Below are positions 13,312 to 19,420 of a stretch of 20,579 bases of DNA, one piece after another. Both the position numbers and the translations under genes were made by a program. How positions within the stretch are numbered: the first letter of the stretch is position 1; every line of letters begins with the position of its first letter. Origin of the DNA: a virus; the IMG/VR virus record IMGVR_UViG_3300025437_000083, positions 1 through 20,579 of that record; one strand, written 5' to 3'. The notes under the pieces are model-generated. The model made no database searches and had not been told where the DNA came from. It saw only the letters and a program-made list of their open reading frames with translations.

Positions 13312-13524
13312 TTACTCGTCGTAGGCTTCATCGCCCATTTCAGTTACTCTTTCTTCTACTACGCTCAAATCAACGATTCGAGCAGTCTGATCTTCATTGC
13401 TTACACCCTGGAAGGCTGTACGGAATGATTGACACTCGGCCAAAAAGTCGGACACATCCAACTGATCCCAGTCGTCTGGCACTTCAAGTTCTTGAGTCAA
13501 TAAAGTTTCAACAATGACTTTCAT
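13312..13524 (-). CDS. Unknown small acidic phage protein
   Basis: The 70-residue protein starts KVIVETLLTQELEVPDDWDQ and continues LDVSDFLAECQSFRTAF with an acidic tail (VTEMGDEAYDE). The high negative charge could make it a mimic or inhibitor, but nothing shows this. ATG 13524 has AAGGAG nine bases upstream; the longer start at 13596 lies inside the previous gene. Confidence 0.55.
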   Translation of the reverse strand: MKVIVETLLTQELEVPDDWDQLDVSDFLAECQSFRTAFQGVSNEDQTARIVDLSVVEERVTEMGDEAYDE

Positions 13525-13534
13525 AGTGTACTCC

Positions 13535-13795
13535 TTAAACTGTTGCTGATTGGTTGCGTTTCTCATCCATTGACTCAAACAAGATGAATTTGGCAATGTT
13601 CATATTGCAACGGATTAGCTCGTCTGTGAATGGAGCAGGGATGGTGGGGTTCTTCATTGCAATCAATTCTTGGCAATCAGAAAGAATACCAGCAACAACC
13701 ATTTCAAGACCCGAACACTTTGCAGTGATTGAATTCATGTAGCGATCACGAATTTGTTGCTCTGTCATTCCGTACATTTTAATTTCGTTTGTCAT
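13535..13795 (-). CDS. Conserved small phage protein of unknown function
   Basis: The 86-residue helical protein contains KMYGMTEQQIRDRYMNSITA, then GLEMVVAGILSDCQELIAM and MNIAKFILFESMDEKR. The pattern is familiar from uncharacterised phage proteins. AAGGAG precedes ATG 13795 and promoter 13825-13853 lies upstream. It heads the five- to eight-gene chain running down to 12041. Confidence 0.6.
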   Translation of the reverse strand: MTNEIKMYGMTEQQIRDRYMNSITAKCSGLEMVVAGILSDCQELIAMKNPTIPAPFTDELIRCNMNIAKFILFESMDEKRNQSATV

Positions 13796-13824
13796 CTTTG
13801 CTCCTTTTTGTTTAATATGCTGTT

Positions 13825-13853
13825 ATTATAACCAATTTGGCATTTTGAGTCAA
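13825..13853 (-). promoter_or_regulatory. Cassette promoter before the 86-residue gene
   Basis: TTGACT (13853-13848), 17-base spacer CAAAATGCCAAATTGGT, TATAAT (13830-13825). Carries the shared CAAAATGCC spacer. Predicted to drive the chain of small genes from 13795 to 12041. Confidence 0.75.
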
Positions 13854-13857
13854 GTGT

Positions 13858-14172
13858 TCAATGACTGTTGAGTGTGGGTTTTTGACTATTGATCAACTCA
13901 CGCTCCATGGCATGTGCAGGCTTTCTGCCACGCACAATGTCAACTAAAAGTACTACAAAAGCTTCTGCACCGTGTTGTCTAATGCTGTTGCACAAAGCCC
14001 ACGATTTGTTTTCAGTGAGTGCACGGCGTACATGCTTCTGAAAGCGAACTTTCAAAGCATTTCGCACTTGGCTACCACAAACAGTAATACCAATATATGA
14101 CTCGTTGGTGTTAGTATTCACTAACATATAAACTGCATGTTTGGTGTCTTGGCGGCGTTTTCTTGTCTTCAT
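13858..14172 (-). CDS. GIY-YIG endonuclease
   Basis: The 104-residue protein shows the GIY-YIG core: HAVYMLVNTNTNESYIGIT (VYM 14-16 and YIG 26-28), VRFQKHVRRA with R43, and a helix AHAMERELINSQKPT with the metal-binding Glu, ending in the expected Asn. The family cuts DNA with one metal ion; single-domain forms in phages are free-standing homing-type or recombination nucleases. No separate DNA-binding domain is present. The basic N-terminus (KTRKRRQDTKH) may bind DNA. The -10 of its promoter ends seven bases before ATG 14172, so the message would be leaderless or nearly so, unlike the neighbouring genes. It ends just before the next cassette promoter. Confidence 0.75.
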   Translation of the reverse strand: MKTRKRRQDTKHAVYMLVNTNTNESYIGITVCGSQVRNALKVRFQKHVRRALTENKSWALCNSIRQHGAEAFVVLLVDIVRGRKPAHAMERELINSQKPTLNSH

Positions 14173-14178
14173 GTTAGT

Positions 14179-14207
14179 ATTATAGCAAATTGGGCATTTT
14201 GGGTCAA
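14179..14207 (-). promoter_or_regulatory. Cassette promoter before the GIY-YIG gene
   Basis: TTGACC (14207-14202), 17-base spacer CAAAATGCCCAATTTGC, TATAAT (14184-14179). The predicted start falls at or next to the ATG (14172). A seven-base stem-loop (14217-14234) and a terminator lie directly upstream. Confidence 0.75.
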
Positions 14208-14216
14208 CCACGACAA

Positions 14217-14234
14217 TGTGGCATTTTTGCCACA
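14217..14234. repeat. Small stem-loop between terminator and promoter
   Basis: TGTGGCA / TGCCACA with a four-base loop, between the terminator at 14234-14262 and the promoter at 14179-14207. Together the three make a terminator-hairpin-promoter cassette. Confidence 0.45.
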
Positions 14235-14262
14235 AAAAAACCCTGTAAAATACAAGGTTTTT
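14234..14262 (-). terminator. Rho-independent terminator after the 83-residue gene
   Basis: Minus strand: AAAAACC-T-TGTA / TACA-G-GGTTTTT with a three-base loop and one mismatch, continuing in a run of seven T. It lies 22 bases after the stop at 14284. Confidence 0.75.
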
Positions 14263-14283
14263 GGTGTTGTTTTTCAGCAACAA

Positions 14284-14535
14284 TTAGCCAAGTCCTCGGC
14301 CACCGCCGCCTGAGGTTTGTTTATTGGTGTCGCACATGTTGCTTTGCACATCGCCATAATCGTACAAAATGTCGCTGACATTTAGATCGTCTGGAAAGGT
14401 CATTTGCCCGCCACCGTTGTCCGTGATAATACCACTTTGTGCACATTGCATCATAAGCCAGTGCAATTTTTTTTCTAACAATCTCAGTGCAGTATCATCG
14501 TCAATTCTAGTGTCGTGGCTTAGAAAGTTGTCCAT
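14284..14535 (-). CDS. Unknown small acidic protein, glycine-rich end
   Basis: The 83-residue protein has a helical centre (DDDTALRLLEKKLHWLMMQC) and an acidic stretch (TFPDDLNVSDILYDYGDVQS), ending in a flexible Gly/Ser tail (SGGGGRGLG). No motif is recognised. ATG 14535 is chosen for its GGGAG site; a TTG at 14565 would overlap the rubredoxin stop. A CTAAATA box lies 18 bases before the ATG. A terminator follows the gene. Confidence 0.5.
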   Translation of the reverse strand: MDNFLSHDTRIDDDTALRLLEKKLHWLMMQCAQSGIITDNGGGQMTFPDDLNVSDILYDYGDVQSNMCDTNKQTSGGGGRGLG

Positions 14536-14553
14536 TGATATCTCCCAGTTGGA

Positions 14554-14560
14554 GTATTTA
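14554..14560 (-). promoter_or_regulatory. Possible late promoter core CTAAATA before the 83-residue gene
   Basis: Same CTAAATAC, ribosome site and ATG spacing as upstream of the fibre gene. It overlaps the rubredoxin stop codon. Weak evidence on its own. Confidence 0.2.
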
Positions 14561-14698
14561 GTCAAGCACTATTTCGTACTCGTCTTTGCCGCACCCACAT
14601 TCAGGACAGGTGAAATCCTCAGGCAATTCAGACCATTTGCCTTCAAGTTCTTCTTCGTGCACGTGTCCACAAACTACGCATACATAAAATTCTTCCAT
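14558..14698 (-). CDS. Rubredoxin-like iron protein
   Basis: The 46-residue protein has two Cys pairs in rubredoxin positions: YVCVVCG (C7, C10) and CPECGCGKDEYE (C31, C34), with LEGKWSELPEDFT between, as in the KFEDLPDDWVCPVCG part of rubredoxins. The loop between the pairs is shorter than in standard rubredoxins (~52 residues), which matches the rubredoxin domain found at the end of classical rubrerythrins. Rubredoxins bind one Fe in Cys4 and pass single electrons. ATG 14698 has AAGGAG and lies ten bases after the rubrerythrin stop, so the product most likely feeds electrons to that enzyme. Confidence 0.85.
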   Translation of the reverse strand: MEEFYVCVVCGHVHEEELEGKWSELPEDFTCPECGCGKDEYEIVLD

Positions 14699-14708
14699 TA
14701 TAGTCTCC

Positions 14709-15185
14709 TTAAATTACTGGAAAAGTTATTGAATCCAATTTTTGTTGATATGCTTCTGCGTGTCGCTTTTCAATTTTTGTCAAGGCTGCAAAACGTTTTT
14801 CTGCTTTCTTCAAGATTGCAGCAAATTGTTCAGCATGCTCTTTGGATTCCTCAATTTGATGTTTGGCTTCGTGTGCAGCTTTTAGCTCGCCTTCGCGTAG
14901 GGCAAATTGTTCAAATTCAGGATACATTTCAGTGAACTCATAAGTTTCACCTTCAATGGCTTTTTCCAAACATTCTCGAGTGGTTGGTTTGCCTATCAAC
15001 AATTCCAGGTGTCCCCAGGCATGCATGAGTTCTTGATCAGCAGTGTGCTCAAAGTGTTGGGCAATATCTTCGTGACCTTCGGCCCGAGCTAGTTTTGCAA
15101 AGTAACGATATTTGGTATGAGCTTGTGACTCGCCAGCAAATGCTTTTTCTAAACTTACAATTGTGACTGATTTATTATTTGCCAT
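14709..15185 (-). CDS. Rubrerythrin (di-iron peroxidase) without rubredoxin domain
   Basis: The 158-residue protein is a ferritin-like four-helix domain with the rubrerythrin di-iron ligands: E19 in AGESQAHTKY, E52-x-x-H55 in DQELMH, GETYEFTEMY (E80/E83) and a last ExxxH (E113, H117). Rubrerythrins reduce hydrogen peroxide with electrons from rubredoxin. The usual C-terminal rubredoxin domain is missing and replaced by a charged helix; the rubredoxin is encoded by the next gene instead. ATG 15185 has AAAGGAG upstream and a promoter-like site at 15209-15237. With the SOD at 1993-2535 the phage encodes both superoxide removal and removal of the peroxide formed. Confidence 0.9.
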   Translation of the reverse strand: MANNKSVTIVSLEKAFAGESQAHTKYRYFAKLARAEGHEDIAQHFEHTADQELMHAWGHLELLIGKPTTRECLEKAIEGETYEFTEMYPEFEQFALREGELKAAHEAKHQIEESKEHAEQFAAILKKAEKRFAALTKIEKRHAEAYQQKLDSITFPVI

Positions 15186-15208
15186 GTATTCTCCTTTAAA
15201 AGTTTTAT

Positions 15209-15237
15209 TGTATAATAGTAATTATCTTTAAAATCAA
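15209..15237 (-). promoter_or_regulatory. Probable promoter for rubrerythrin-rubredoxin
   Basis: Minus strand TTGATT (15237-15232), 17-base spacer, TATACA (15214-15209). It is weaker than the other promoters here and lacks the GG and CAAAATGCC features, so this unit may be regulated differently. Confidence 0.45.
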
Positions 15238-15280
15238 TGATTAATAGTTTTTTACTGAAAATATTTTTATTGCAATAATA

Positions 15281-15302
15281 GAAAATTGCTATAGCAATTT
15301 TC
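15281..15302 (-). terminator. 22-bp perfect palindrome at the end of the glycosyltransferase gene
   Basis: GAAAATTGC / GCAATTTTC around TATA, spanning the stop codon at 15289. On the minus strand it is followed by TATTATTG, so it may work as a weak terminator. A perfect DNA palindrome could also be a protein-binding site. Confidence 0.45.
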
Positions 15303-16176
15303 CAGCTACCGCAATGTTTTTAATATGTGTCTTGACAAAATCAATTTCAAATGCTGAAAGCATAGGATTTAAATTTTGTCCAGCAACAGTGTTAATCTCA
15401 AATGTGTTTGTATCTATTGTAAAATCACTATTAAAAAATATATTGTTTCCTTGGCCATGATGCAATTGTGTTATTAATTCAATGAGACGATAGGACGACC
15501 ATGATAGTATCTCTTGTTCATCTTTGACAAAATAAGTTTTTGGATCCAAATGCAATTTATGAGGAACATAAAAAATATCAGGCTGTGGAATGCTGCCGTC
15601 CTCGTGATGATGCCACGGCATTATGATGGTAGGTATTGATAGCAAATGTGCAAGATGGCATATACCACCTTCGTAACCTATCACACAGTCACACAGTTCG
15701 TTTAGCATCCATATTTTTTGTTCGACACTTGTATCTACTAAATTAAATGTTATTACGTCGTAACCTGCTAATTGAATCAATTGAAAAACATCAGCCCAGA
15801 ATTCTTGTGAGTTGAATCGATTATAGGGAAATGCATTATGAGGAAATTCGTTGTAGAAATTGCCAGTGGCTAGTCCAATACAAGGTTTGCGTTTGTTGCT
15901 TATAGCATATTTTCTATCAAATAGTGTCAAATAATCAGTATCAAAATACGGACTAAAAAATTTGCTCTTGTCAGTACACTTTGGCCATATATCATATTGT
16001 AGTATTTCTTTATCAATAATGGTCAGCTGAGCCAGATTAAATATTTTTTTTAAATCTCTAACAGTTGTATAGTCAGTTGGGGCATACAACACAATGTCTT
16101 TGCCAGAGTGCAATAGCATAGACATTATTGATATGGTTGTACCAAGTCCAGTGGGCGATATTTCGTACTCTAGCAT
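15289..16176 (-). CDS. Glycosyltransferase-like protein, GT9/heptosyltransferase type
   Basis: The 295-residue protein has the GT-B layout of family 9: an N-terminal ISPTGLGTTISIMSM loop, a central CIGLATGNFYNEFP stretch, and CVIGYEGGICHLAHLLSIPT (164-183), which matches the nucleotide-sugar-binding motif 'DSGxxHLA' of heptosyltransferases, with Glu-Gly in place of Asp-Ser. The enzyme could add sugar to phage DNA bases, virion proteins or the host surface; the target is unknown. Neither start nor context shows a signal peptide. It is bounded by a terminator upstream and a palindrome at its stop, so it is probably a single-gene unit, with only a weak ribosome site (AAGAG). Confidence 0.65.
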   Translation of the reverse strand: MLEYEISPTGLGTTISIMSMLLHSGKDIVLYAPTDYTTVRDLKKIFNLAQLTIIDKEILQYDIWPKCTDKSKFFSPYFDTDYLTLFDRKYAISNKRKPCIGLATGNFYNEFPHNAFPYNRFNSQEFWADVFQLIQLAGYDVITFNLVDTSVEQKIWMLNELCDCVIGYEGGICHLAHLLSIPTIIMPWHHHEDGSIPQPDIFYVPHKLHLDPKTYFVKDEQEILSWSSYRLIELITQLHHGQGNNIFFNSDFTIDTNTFEINTVAGQNLNPMLSAFEIDFVKTHIKNIAVAGKLL

Positions 16177-16191
16177 TGCTCTTATTTAAAC

Positions 16192-16223
16192 AAAAGCCTA
16201 TTTGCTTTTACAAATAGGCTTTT
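16192..16223 (-). terminator. Rho-independent terminator, 13-bp perfect stem
   Basis: AAAAGCCTATTTG / CAAATAGGCTTTT with a six-base loop, then GTTTAAAT on the minus strand. The stop of the ATT-start reading frame (16208-16210) is in the loop. It closes the secreted-protein unit and is followed at once by the glycosyltransferase start. Confidence 0.75.
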
Positions 16224-16369
16224 CTATAGGCTTCTAGTGCTTTCAATCGAGCTATGAGCAATCTAATTTGCACATATTCAGAAAGTTTTTCTTCCTGCTC
16301 ATGTACAATTTGACCAAACTTGAAGCTACGACGATTGCGACCCAGTGTAATTGAATCGTCAATTACAAT
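16208..16369 (-). CDS. Small conserved-looking frame, probably starting at ATT
   Basis: From 16369 the minus strand reads as a protein of about 53 residues (DDSITLGRNRRSFKFGQIVH, then EQEEKLSEYVQIRLLIARLK, ALEAYRKAYL): amphipathic, helical and unlike a shadow frame. It ends inside a terminator hairpin, as expected of a real gene. No ATG, GTG or TTG lies in frame at a sensible place after the previous stop (16380), and ATT at 16369 is the best candidate. The alternative is a +1 frameshift from the upstream secreted-protein gene, or a sequencing indel. The longer open frame to 16549 is Lys/Leu/Pro low-complexity shadow of that gene. Function unknown. Confidence 0.45.
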   Translation of the reverse strand: MVIDDSITLGRNRRSFKFGQIVHEQEEKLSEYVQIRLLIARLKALEAYRKAYL

Positions 16370-16379
16370 GCTATTTGGA

Positions 16380-16562
16380 TTACTTGGTCTTGGTCTCTTT
16401 AGCTTCGACTTTCTTTTCACTTTTGACAGGCGCGGTGTCATTTTTGTGAGGAGCAGCAGGAGCAGTAGCTTCAACTTTTTTGGCTTCAGCGGCTTTGGGA
16501 GCATCGGCGGCCATGGCTGACATGGCAAATAAAGCAATGGTGATTGCAACGAGTTGTTTCAT
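16380..16562 (-). CDS. Small secreted Lys/Ala-rich protein
   Basis: The 60-residue product has a textbook signal peptide (MKQLVAITIALFAMSAMAAD), probably cut after AMA (about residue 19), leaving a ~41-residue basic, disordered tail of Ala, Lys, Glu and Thr. It would be exported to the periplasm of a Gram-negative host. Such proteins are usual in bacteria and rare among phages; a role at the envelope or in lysis timing is only a guess. AAAGGA precedes ATG 16562 and an inverted repeat lies just upstream. Confidence 0.65.
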   Translation of the reverse strand: MKQLVAITIALFAMSAMAADAPKAAEAKKVEATAPAAPHKNDTAPVKSEKKVEAKETKTK

Positions 16563-16578
16563 GATTAATCCTTTAGGT

Positions 16579-16602
16579 TATACGTATTTTTATCTACGTA
16601 TA
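16579..16602. promoter_or_regulatory. Operator-like inverted repeat before the secreted-protein gene
   Basis: TATACGTA / TACGTATA with an eight-base AT-rich centre, in the 63-base gap before ATG 16562. Each arm contains the palindrome TACGTA. It may be a dyad for a dimeric regulator or a leader hairpin. Confidence 0.4.
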
Positions 16603-16625
16603 TATATAACGCCTTGGCAGACTGA

Positions 16626-17792
16626 TCAGTTGACAAGTATACGCTTTTTGGTAAAAATATAAATGCCCTCGCTTTTGGTTGACTGCTCAGCACGATTGTT
16701 GCCCACGCCAGGACGTGTGGTCAGCAACATGTTCACTGTTTGGTGATATTCAAATCCCACTTGTTCACTTATGGCTTTCCAACGATCTACAATTTCAAAT
16801 TGTTCTTTGCCATTTTTATAATCTGCTATGTTTACAGCATACACACCATCAGACTCTAGACTGCGGTGTATCATTTGCAGCGTGGGGGCTACATACTGTT
16901 CAAACCAAGCGTCAAGGTTTCTATAGCGGTTCATGCACTGTGTGGGCTCATCACAGTAGGTCTCCAAGTTAAAATAGGGCGGACTTGAAAATGCAGCATC
17001 GTATGAGTCAGGCGCTGGACCCATTTCTTCACTGCCACAGTTGTACATTTCATATCCTGCACCCAGGCCCACATCAGTGATTAACTCGCCCAATGCTTGT
17101 AATCCTTGATAGGTACGAGTGTTGGGATCTATACCCGAATAGTGATAACGCAGATTGCTGGTCAGTGCGCCCAACATGCGTCCGCCGTAGCCTGAACTGA
17201 AATCCAACACACGGCCACGAAACACAGGGCAAATATACTCCCATACTGCACGAGCGTTCATGGGCTTGAAATTCTGTATGGTTCCGCCGTTGACCAATTC
17301 CAGTGCAGTTCTCAAACTCTTGGGATGCACTGCCAGATCACCGTTGTCACGGAACTTGTAACAGATTTTGATAGCACGTTTCAGCTTGTTGTCGTGATTG
17401 AATCTGGATCTAATACTCACAGTTGCATTGTCGTTCCACTTGGCATCCTGCATGTTAGGAAACCAAAAACGACCAAAAGCCGACCCTGCGGAACCACCAA
17501 TGGCCAGGGCATTGTTTTTCACAGACTTACGAGCCGCGGCCACTGCCAGGATCTGTTGTCTACATCCTTCAAGGCTGTAGTAGGTAACAGGAACAACACC
17601 AACTGATCTATATATATCAAACGCCGCTTGTTGAATGGCTTCTCGACCAGCATCGTCTGCTGCCGTCCATGCTTGTTTGCTTAGTGCTCGTAGTTGAGCA
17701 TCCACTGATTCATATCCAGTGTATTCATCAGAAGTGGGGGTGACCCCCCACTCTGCGCAAATACTATCGTAATAGGTCTGAATCAGTGACAC
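16626..17792 (-). CDS. DNA methyltransferase-like protein with SPPY motif
   Basis: The 388-residue protein carries a SAM-binding motif VLDFSSGYGGRMLGA (195-209) and a catalytic SSPPYFNLE (269-277), the S/N/D-PP-Y/F signature of amino-methyltransferases acting on adenine N6 or cytosine N4; SPPY more often goes with N4-cytosine enzymes. Motif order is I before IV. A 190-residue N-terminal region without known motifs may recognise the target. GTG at 17792 is the start, since it is the first codon before conserved-looking sequence; it overlaps the GIY-YIG-like gene by 29 bases. No restriction gene is seen, so the likely role is protection or modification of phage DNA. Confidence 0.75.
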   Translation of the reverse strand: MSLIQTYYDSICAEWGVTPTSDEYTGYESVDAQLRALSKQAWTAADDAGREAIQQAAFDIYRSVGVVPVTYYSLEGCRQQILAVAAARKSVKNNALAIGGSAGSAFGRFWFPNMQDAKWNDNATVSIRSRFNHDNKLKRAIKICYKFRDNGDLAVHPKSLRTALELVNGGTIQNFKPMNARAVWEYICPVFRGRVLDFSSGYGGRMLGALTSNLRYHYSGIDPNTRTYQGLQALGELITDVGLGAGYEMYNCGSEEMGPAPDSYDAAFSSPPYFNLETYCDEPTQCMNRYRNLDAWFEQYVAPTLQMIHRSLESDGVYAVNIADYKNGKEQFEIVDRWKAISEQVGFEYHQTVNMLLTTRPGVGNNRAEQSTKSEGIYIFTKKRILVN

Positions 17793-18141
17793 GTTCTATT
17801 CCGATAAATGTATTTTCTATTTCCCAGTGTACCCATGCATGGACCGCTTGATGATCGATTGTTTCATCGATCCATTCATATCTAAATCCCTTGGTGCCTG
17901 ACACAATGTGATCGTAAAAATCAGATTTGATTCTATTTTCTAGTTCACGTATAAGCCGTCCGGGACCAGTCCAAAGTCCTGTGAATTTTACCACATGCCC
18001 AACATGGCCCTCGTAGCCTTGAATGCGTCCTGTTGGGTTAATGGTAATGCCAAAACAAGTTCTTGCTAGAACTTGATCTGTGGCATCGTCAACAAAACGA
18101 TGACGCCACAAATAAAAGTAACAAGGCTTAGATTCCTGCAT
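17764..18141 (-). CDS. GIY-YIG-like nuclease, diverged
   Basis: The 125-residue protein reads YFYLWRHRFVDDATDQ, then CFGITINPTGRIQGYEGH and GPGRLIRELENRIKSDF. The spacing of a YxYxW strand, a FGIT strand, an Arg (R39) and an acidic helix (E66/E68) fits a diverged GIY-YIG domain, and a TxGFRYEWIDETI ending is like that of phage proteins of this type. The exact Tyr residues are replaced, so activity is uncertain. It overlaps the ParB-like gene before it (14 bases) and the methyltransferase after it (29 bases), suggesting one functional group. Confidence 0.5.
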   Translation of the reverse strand: MQESKPCYFYLWRHRFVDDATDQVLARTCFGITINPTGRIQGYEGHVGHVVKFTGLWTGPGRLIRELENRIKSDFYDHIVSGTKGFRYEWIDETIDHQAVHAWVHWEIENTFIGIERVTDSDLLR

Positions 18142-19318
18142 ACAAATTCATTCCGGGCACCACAGGCATATTTAACTTGCCAGCATACTTTTTACTGTCA
18201 AGATAATCCAACACCAAGATTGGAGTAAGGCAACTGTCACTCCAAGATTTGTTTAGATTGTTTTGATACTGAAATGTCTCTAACCTTTGCTTACAATCTC
18301 TGTGAAAGGCTTTGGGCGAGCCGTACAATGTTTTAAACATATCAAACAAGTCATTTTCTATTGCGGCATCCAATTTAATTGCTGGTTTGCTAGTACGAGC
18401 TGCATGATGTAGCCGACCAAATGCTAGAATAAAACCACCATCTACACCTTTTTCATTTGGGTAATAACGGTTGTGCCAGGCCAACGCCCAGTCCAAATCT
18501 TGCTTGGCAAGATCAAATACCTTTTGTTCTGTACCATGGCCAGCGATCAAATTACAACCATGCAAGTATGTGACCATACCAGGTGTGGCCTGATTGCGTT
18601 GTGCCGCACTGGCCTTGGCCGGAAACATACTGTTATTTTCAAGTATCTGCTGGATTTCTTCACTTTGCTTGTCTTCAGTGAATTCAGAATTATAAAGCCT
18701 AACACCGTTTACACGACTACGATGCAAGTGGAATGCATCGATGGGTTTGCGCATACCGCCATTGATTTGGCGGAATCCATAGTTGCCCACTGCTTCGCCT
18801 TTGAGATCAGAGCCAGGAACTTCCATGTCTTCATCAAATGCTTTGATTTGAATCAAATGCTCCGGACTGACTAATCCAGCCTGCATCAAGTGGAATATAA
18901 TACAAGAACTTTGTTGACCTTCCCAGGCACTGTATCTGCCATTGGCCAACTTGGTACACATCACTGGCATAATAATGCGTGGATCAAATCTTTCAAGAAT
19001 ATCTGCTTGATGTTCCGCTTCGGCATCACGTTGAATCTCAACGTTGATGTCAATTTCTCTGGCTGGTACCAACAAAAGCTCACCAAAGTGTTCTTGAGTA
19101 TATGTTTGTCCAGCAAGACGAGCTTTTAACTCAGCAACGGCTTTTTGAACTTTGGGATTGGCGTTGGCTTGTGCAGCTCTTTGAGTCAGTGGTACATAAA
19201 TGCTTTGAGCATTGTTGGGTGTAAGCCTGCGATTTTGTTGTAAAACAATAGGTGCAAACGGATTGGCACCTCTGTTCACAGAGCGAGGTAGAGTACCGGA
19301 ATTTACAGTTGTTGACAT
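18128..19318 (-). CDS. ParB/sulfiredoxin-like domain phage protein
   Basis: The 396-residue protein has a ParB-N-like domain at about 80-165: LLLVPAREIDINVEIQRD, a middle with FDPRIIMPVMCTKLANG, and YSAWEGQQSS (129-138) in the position of the YxVxDGxHR box. In plasmids ParB binds partition sites; in phages the fold is found in many nucleases and NTP-dependent regulators. The C-terminal 230 residues contain no motif I know. A strong ribosome site (AAAGGA) precedes ATG 19318 and promoter 19390-19418 lies upstream. It heads the chain with the GIY-YIG-like and methyltransferase genes, so a DNA-processing or modification role is likely. Confidence 0.65.
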   Translation of the reverse strand: MSTTVNSGTLPRSVNRGANPFAPIVLQQNRRLTPNNAQSIYVPLTQRAAQANANPKVQKAVAELKARLAGQTYTQEHFGELLLVPAREIDINVEIQRDAEAEHQADILERFDPRIIMPVMCTKLANGRYSAWEGQQSSCIIFHLMQAGLVSPEHLIQIKAFDEDMEVPGSDLKGEAVGNYGFRQINGGMRKPIDAFHLHRSRVNGVRLYNSEFTEDKQSEEIQQILENNSMFPAKASAAQRNQATPGMVTYLHGCNLIAGHGTEQKVFDLAKQDLDWALAWHNRYYPNEKGVDGGFILAFGRLHHAARTSKPAIKLDAAIENDLFDMFKTLYGSPKAFHRDCKQRLETFQYQNNLNKSWSDSCLTPILVLDYLDSKKYAGKLNMPVVPGMNLYAGI

Positions 19319-19389
19319 TTTAGTTTCCTTTATGAGTTAATTAAATTGTTTTTTAAAACAGCCCGGAGCCGTCTTATCAAACAGTTGTA

Positions 19390-19418
19390 AGTATACTTAA
19401 AAATCACTTGTTTGTCAA
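19390..19418 (-). promoter_or_regulatory. Sigma-70 promoter for the ParB-like/methyltransferase chain
   Basis: TTGACA (19418-19413), 17-base spacer, TATACT (19395-19390), preceded by GG. The 65-base leader includes a GC-rich stem-loop (ACGGCT/GGCTGT with two G-U pairs) followed by UUUU, which could attenuate transcription. Confidence 0.7.
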
Positions 19419-19420
19419 CC

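Noticed and set aside
14369-14935. 188-residue plus-strand frame over rubredoxin and rubrerythrin
   Set aside because: It is antisense to two clearly recognised proteins and has no recognisable pattern.
16208-16549. Longer 113-residue version of the ATT-start frame
   Set aside because: Its first 55 residues are a Lys/Leu/Pro low-complexity shadow of the secreted-protein gene.
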